From Candidatus Nanohaloarchaea archaeon (GTDB lineage Archaea > EX4484-52 > GLR71): a stretch of DNA of 5,464 nucleotides. A model generated the notes under the pieces. That model was not told the DNA's origin. It saw nothing but the letters and a program-made list of their open reading frames with translations, and did no database searches. Within the stretch, counting starts at the first letter, position 1. Each line of letters opens with the position of its first letter. Positions 4,511 through 5,464 of the stretch are shown here, piece by piece. The position numbers and the translations under genes were made by a program. Location: positions 1-5,464 of the forward strand of contig DAOVHT010000070.1 in the NCBI GenBank assembly GCA_030671745.1. The letters are read 5' to 3'.

Positions 4511-5464
4511 ATGAAAACAAAATATTTAATAGGATTATTACTGATAATGCTTATTTTCACTAGTGGCTGTGTTGAGAATGAATGTGAGGTTGATTCTGAT
4601 TGTCCGGCAAACACTTGTCAGCAATCACAATGTCTTGATAATGAATGTGAATATTCTATAATTAATGATTGCTGCGGCAATGATAAATGTGAAGTCGGTG
4701 AAGAGTACACTTCATGCTTTGATGACTGTCCAAACTGTGATGATAACAATGAATGCACTGATGATTCTTATGATTATCACCAAGAAGGGTGTGTGAACAA
4801 GCTAGATCTTGATGAAGTATGTTGCGGAAATACTCTTTGTGAATTAGGAGAAGATTACAATAATTGCACTAAAGACTGTCCAAGCTGTGATGATAACGAT
4901 GCCTGTACTAAAGACAGTTATGATTATCACGAACAGGAATGTGTGAATGAGATCATAGTTCCTTGCTGCGGCAATGGACTCTGTGATGAGGATGCTGAAG
5001 ATAGTTCTGGCTGTGCAGTGGATTGCCCTGACTGTGATGACGGTAACAAGCTTACTGAAGACAGCTTTAATCATGATGATCAAGAATGTGAGAATCCGGT
5101 TGCATATTATTTTATTGATGATTTTGAGCAGGGCGTTGGGAATTGGGATTTTTTCCGTGATGAGGGATGGAGTACAGAGGTAGAAGAGGATGGTAATACT
5201 GTCCTGCGATTAGTCTATGCTAATGGAAATATCAAGATTGATCTGGACAACTATATATTTAAATTCAGATTTAAATGGATAGCAGGCAATATGCATGCCA
5301 ATTTCAGGCAAGGTGATATTGATGGAGAGTGGAATCGATATATGATCGGTCTTTCCCATAGAGGAATCGATACCTTAAATAAACAGGTTGGTGCTAGTGT
5401 TCAAACACTCTATGAGCCAGTTGTCACTCTTGATGAAGAAGAATCGCATACTCTTGAAATAAGG
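4511..5464 (+). CDS. Cys-rich repeat lipoprotein with a C-terminal beta domain (3' end outside window)
   Basis: Open from ATG 4511 to the last base: 318 residues with no stop. A lysine-bearing N-terminus, a hydrophobic core (5-16) and the lipobox TSGC (Cys20) indicate a secreted, lipid-anchored surface protein. Residues 25-46 hold five Cys. Three tandem repeats follow (54-96, 104-146, 152-195) with the pattern CCGN..C..GE....C..DCP.CDDN..CT.DSYDYH...CVN. The first two have eight Cys each; the third has seven, with Leu181 replacing the Cys of 'CT'. Even Cys counts suggest disulphides formed outside the cell. Related CGNG.CE.GE...C..DC motifs occur in archaeal surface proteins. From about 198 on there are no Cys; DDFEQGVGNW, RFKWIAG and RYMIGL look like strands of a concanavalin/LamG-type jelly roll, often sugar-binding, but this is inferred. 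The protein is highly acidic. The coding evidence is strong despite the missing end; the function is unknown. Confidence 0.85.
   Translation, partial: MKTKYLIGLLLIMLIFTSGCVENECEVDSDCPANTCQQSQCLDNECEYSIINDCCGNDKCEVGEEYTSCFDDCPNCDDNNECTDDSYDYHQEGCVNKLDLDEVCCGNTLCELGEDYNNCTKDCPSCDDNDACTKDSYDYHEQECVNEIIVPCCGNGLCDEDAEDSSGCAVDCPDCDDGNKLTEDSFNHDDQECENPVAYYFIDDFEQGVGNWDFFRDEGWSTEVEEDGNTVLRLVYANGNIKIDLDNYIFKFRFKWIAGNMHANFRQGDIDGEWNRYMIGLSHRGIDTLNKQVGASVQTLYEPVVTLDEEESHTLEIR
4670..5095 (+). repeat. Three tandem Cys-rich coding repeats in the lipoprotein
   Basis: The units are at 4670-4798, 4820-4948 and 4964-5095, with periods of 150 and 144 bases. Units 1 and 2 are closest, sharing for example GACTGTCCAA and CTGTGATGATAAC at equivalent places. 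Unit 3 is more diverged, has one extra residue before its fourth Cys and has lost one Cys. The pattern points to stepwise internal duplication, with the third copy either oldest or under relaxed constraint. Confidence 0.8.

Noticed and set aside
4844..5083. Minus-strand hydrophobic frame of 79 codons inside the lipoprotein gene
   Set aside because: It is the reverse complement of the repeated Asp/Cys codons (GAT, TGT). The lipobox, repeat pattern and uninterrupted plus frame show that the plus strand is coding.
4670..5095. Regularly spaced repeats considered as a CRISPR-like array
   Set aside because: The units are about 130 bases, in frame, diverged at the DNA level and conserved at the Cys positions of a protein, so they are coding duplications.

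Overview
The window looks archaeal. Almost every gene has a TATA-like box about 21-27 bases upstream of its start codon, or about 43-52 bases upstream where a short leader with a GGTG/GTGAT-type ribosome site is present. There are no bacterial -35/-10 pairs. The Rubisco is of the archaeal II/III type, and the remaining genes (a J-domain protein, a Sm_multidrug_ex-family membrane protein, a tiny two-helix membrane protein, a Cys-rich lipoprotein) fit a small-genome archaeon of the DPANN kind. The lineage is an inference from gene style; a Methanosarcina-type methanogen cannot be excluded.

Layout. Positions 1-708 (+) hold the C-terminal half of an MFS transporter cut by the window edge. Positions 811-2256 (+) hold a complete form II/III Rubisco large subunit with all catalytic residues, its own TATA box and a T8 tract right after the stop. 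Positions 2327-2488 (+) encode a 53-residue two-helix membrane protein read from a probably leaderless mRNA. Three minus-strand genes follow, each with its own TATA box: an unrecognised, very AT-rich membrane protein (2552-3127), a protein with a C-terminal J domain (3184-3717), and a small multidrug-export-family protein (3794-4270). After a 240-base divergent intergenic region, a lipoprotein starts at 4511 (+) and runs off the window. It carries three tandem Cys-rich repeats and then a beta-rich, probably jelly-roll-like domain.

How the genes work together. There is little sign of a shared pathway. Rubisco of this type is known to act in AMP/nucleoside salvage, turning ribulose-1,5-bisphosphate plus CO2 into two 3-phosphoglycerates, but neither AMP phosphorylase nor ribose-1,5-bisphosphate isomerase is in the window. 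The genes look like independently promoted single-gene units. The Rubisco gene is much richer in G+C than its neighbours, which points to high expression constraint or to transfer. The items most worth a second look are the Rubisco start region (a possible 7-codon leader peptide overlapping the start), the small membrane protein beside Rubisco, and the repeat-bearing lipoprotein. I found no CRISPR array, tRNA, rRNA or insertion sequence, and no clearly new multi-gene system.
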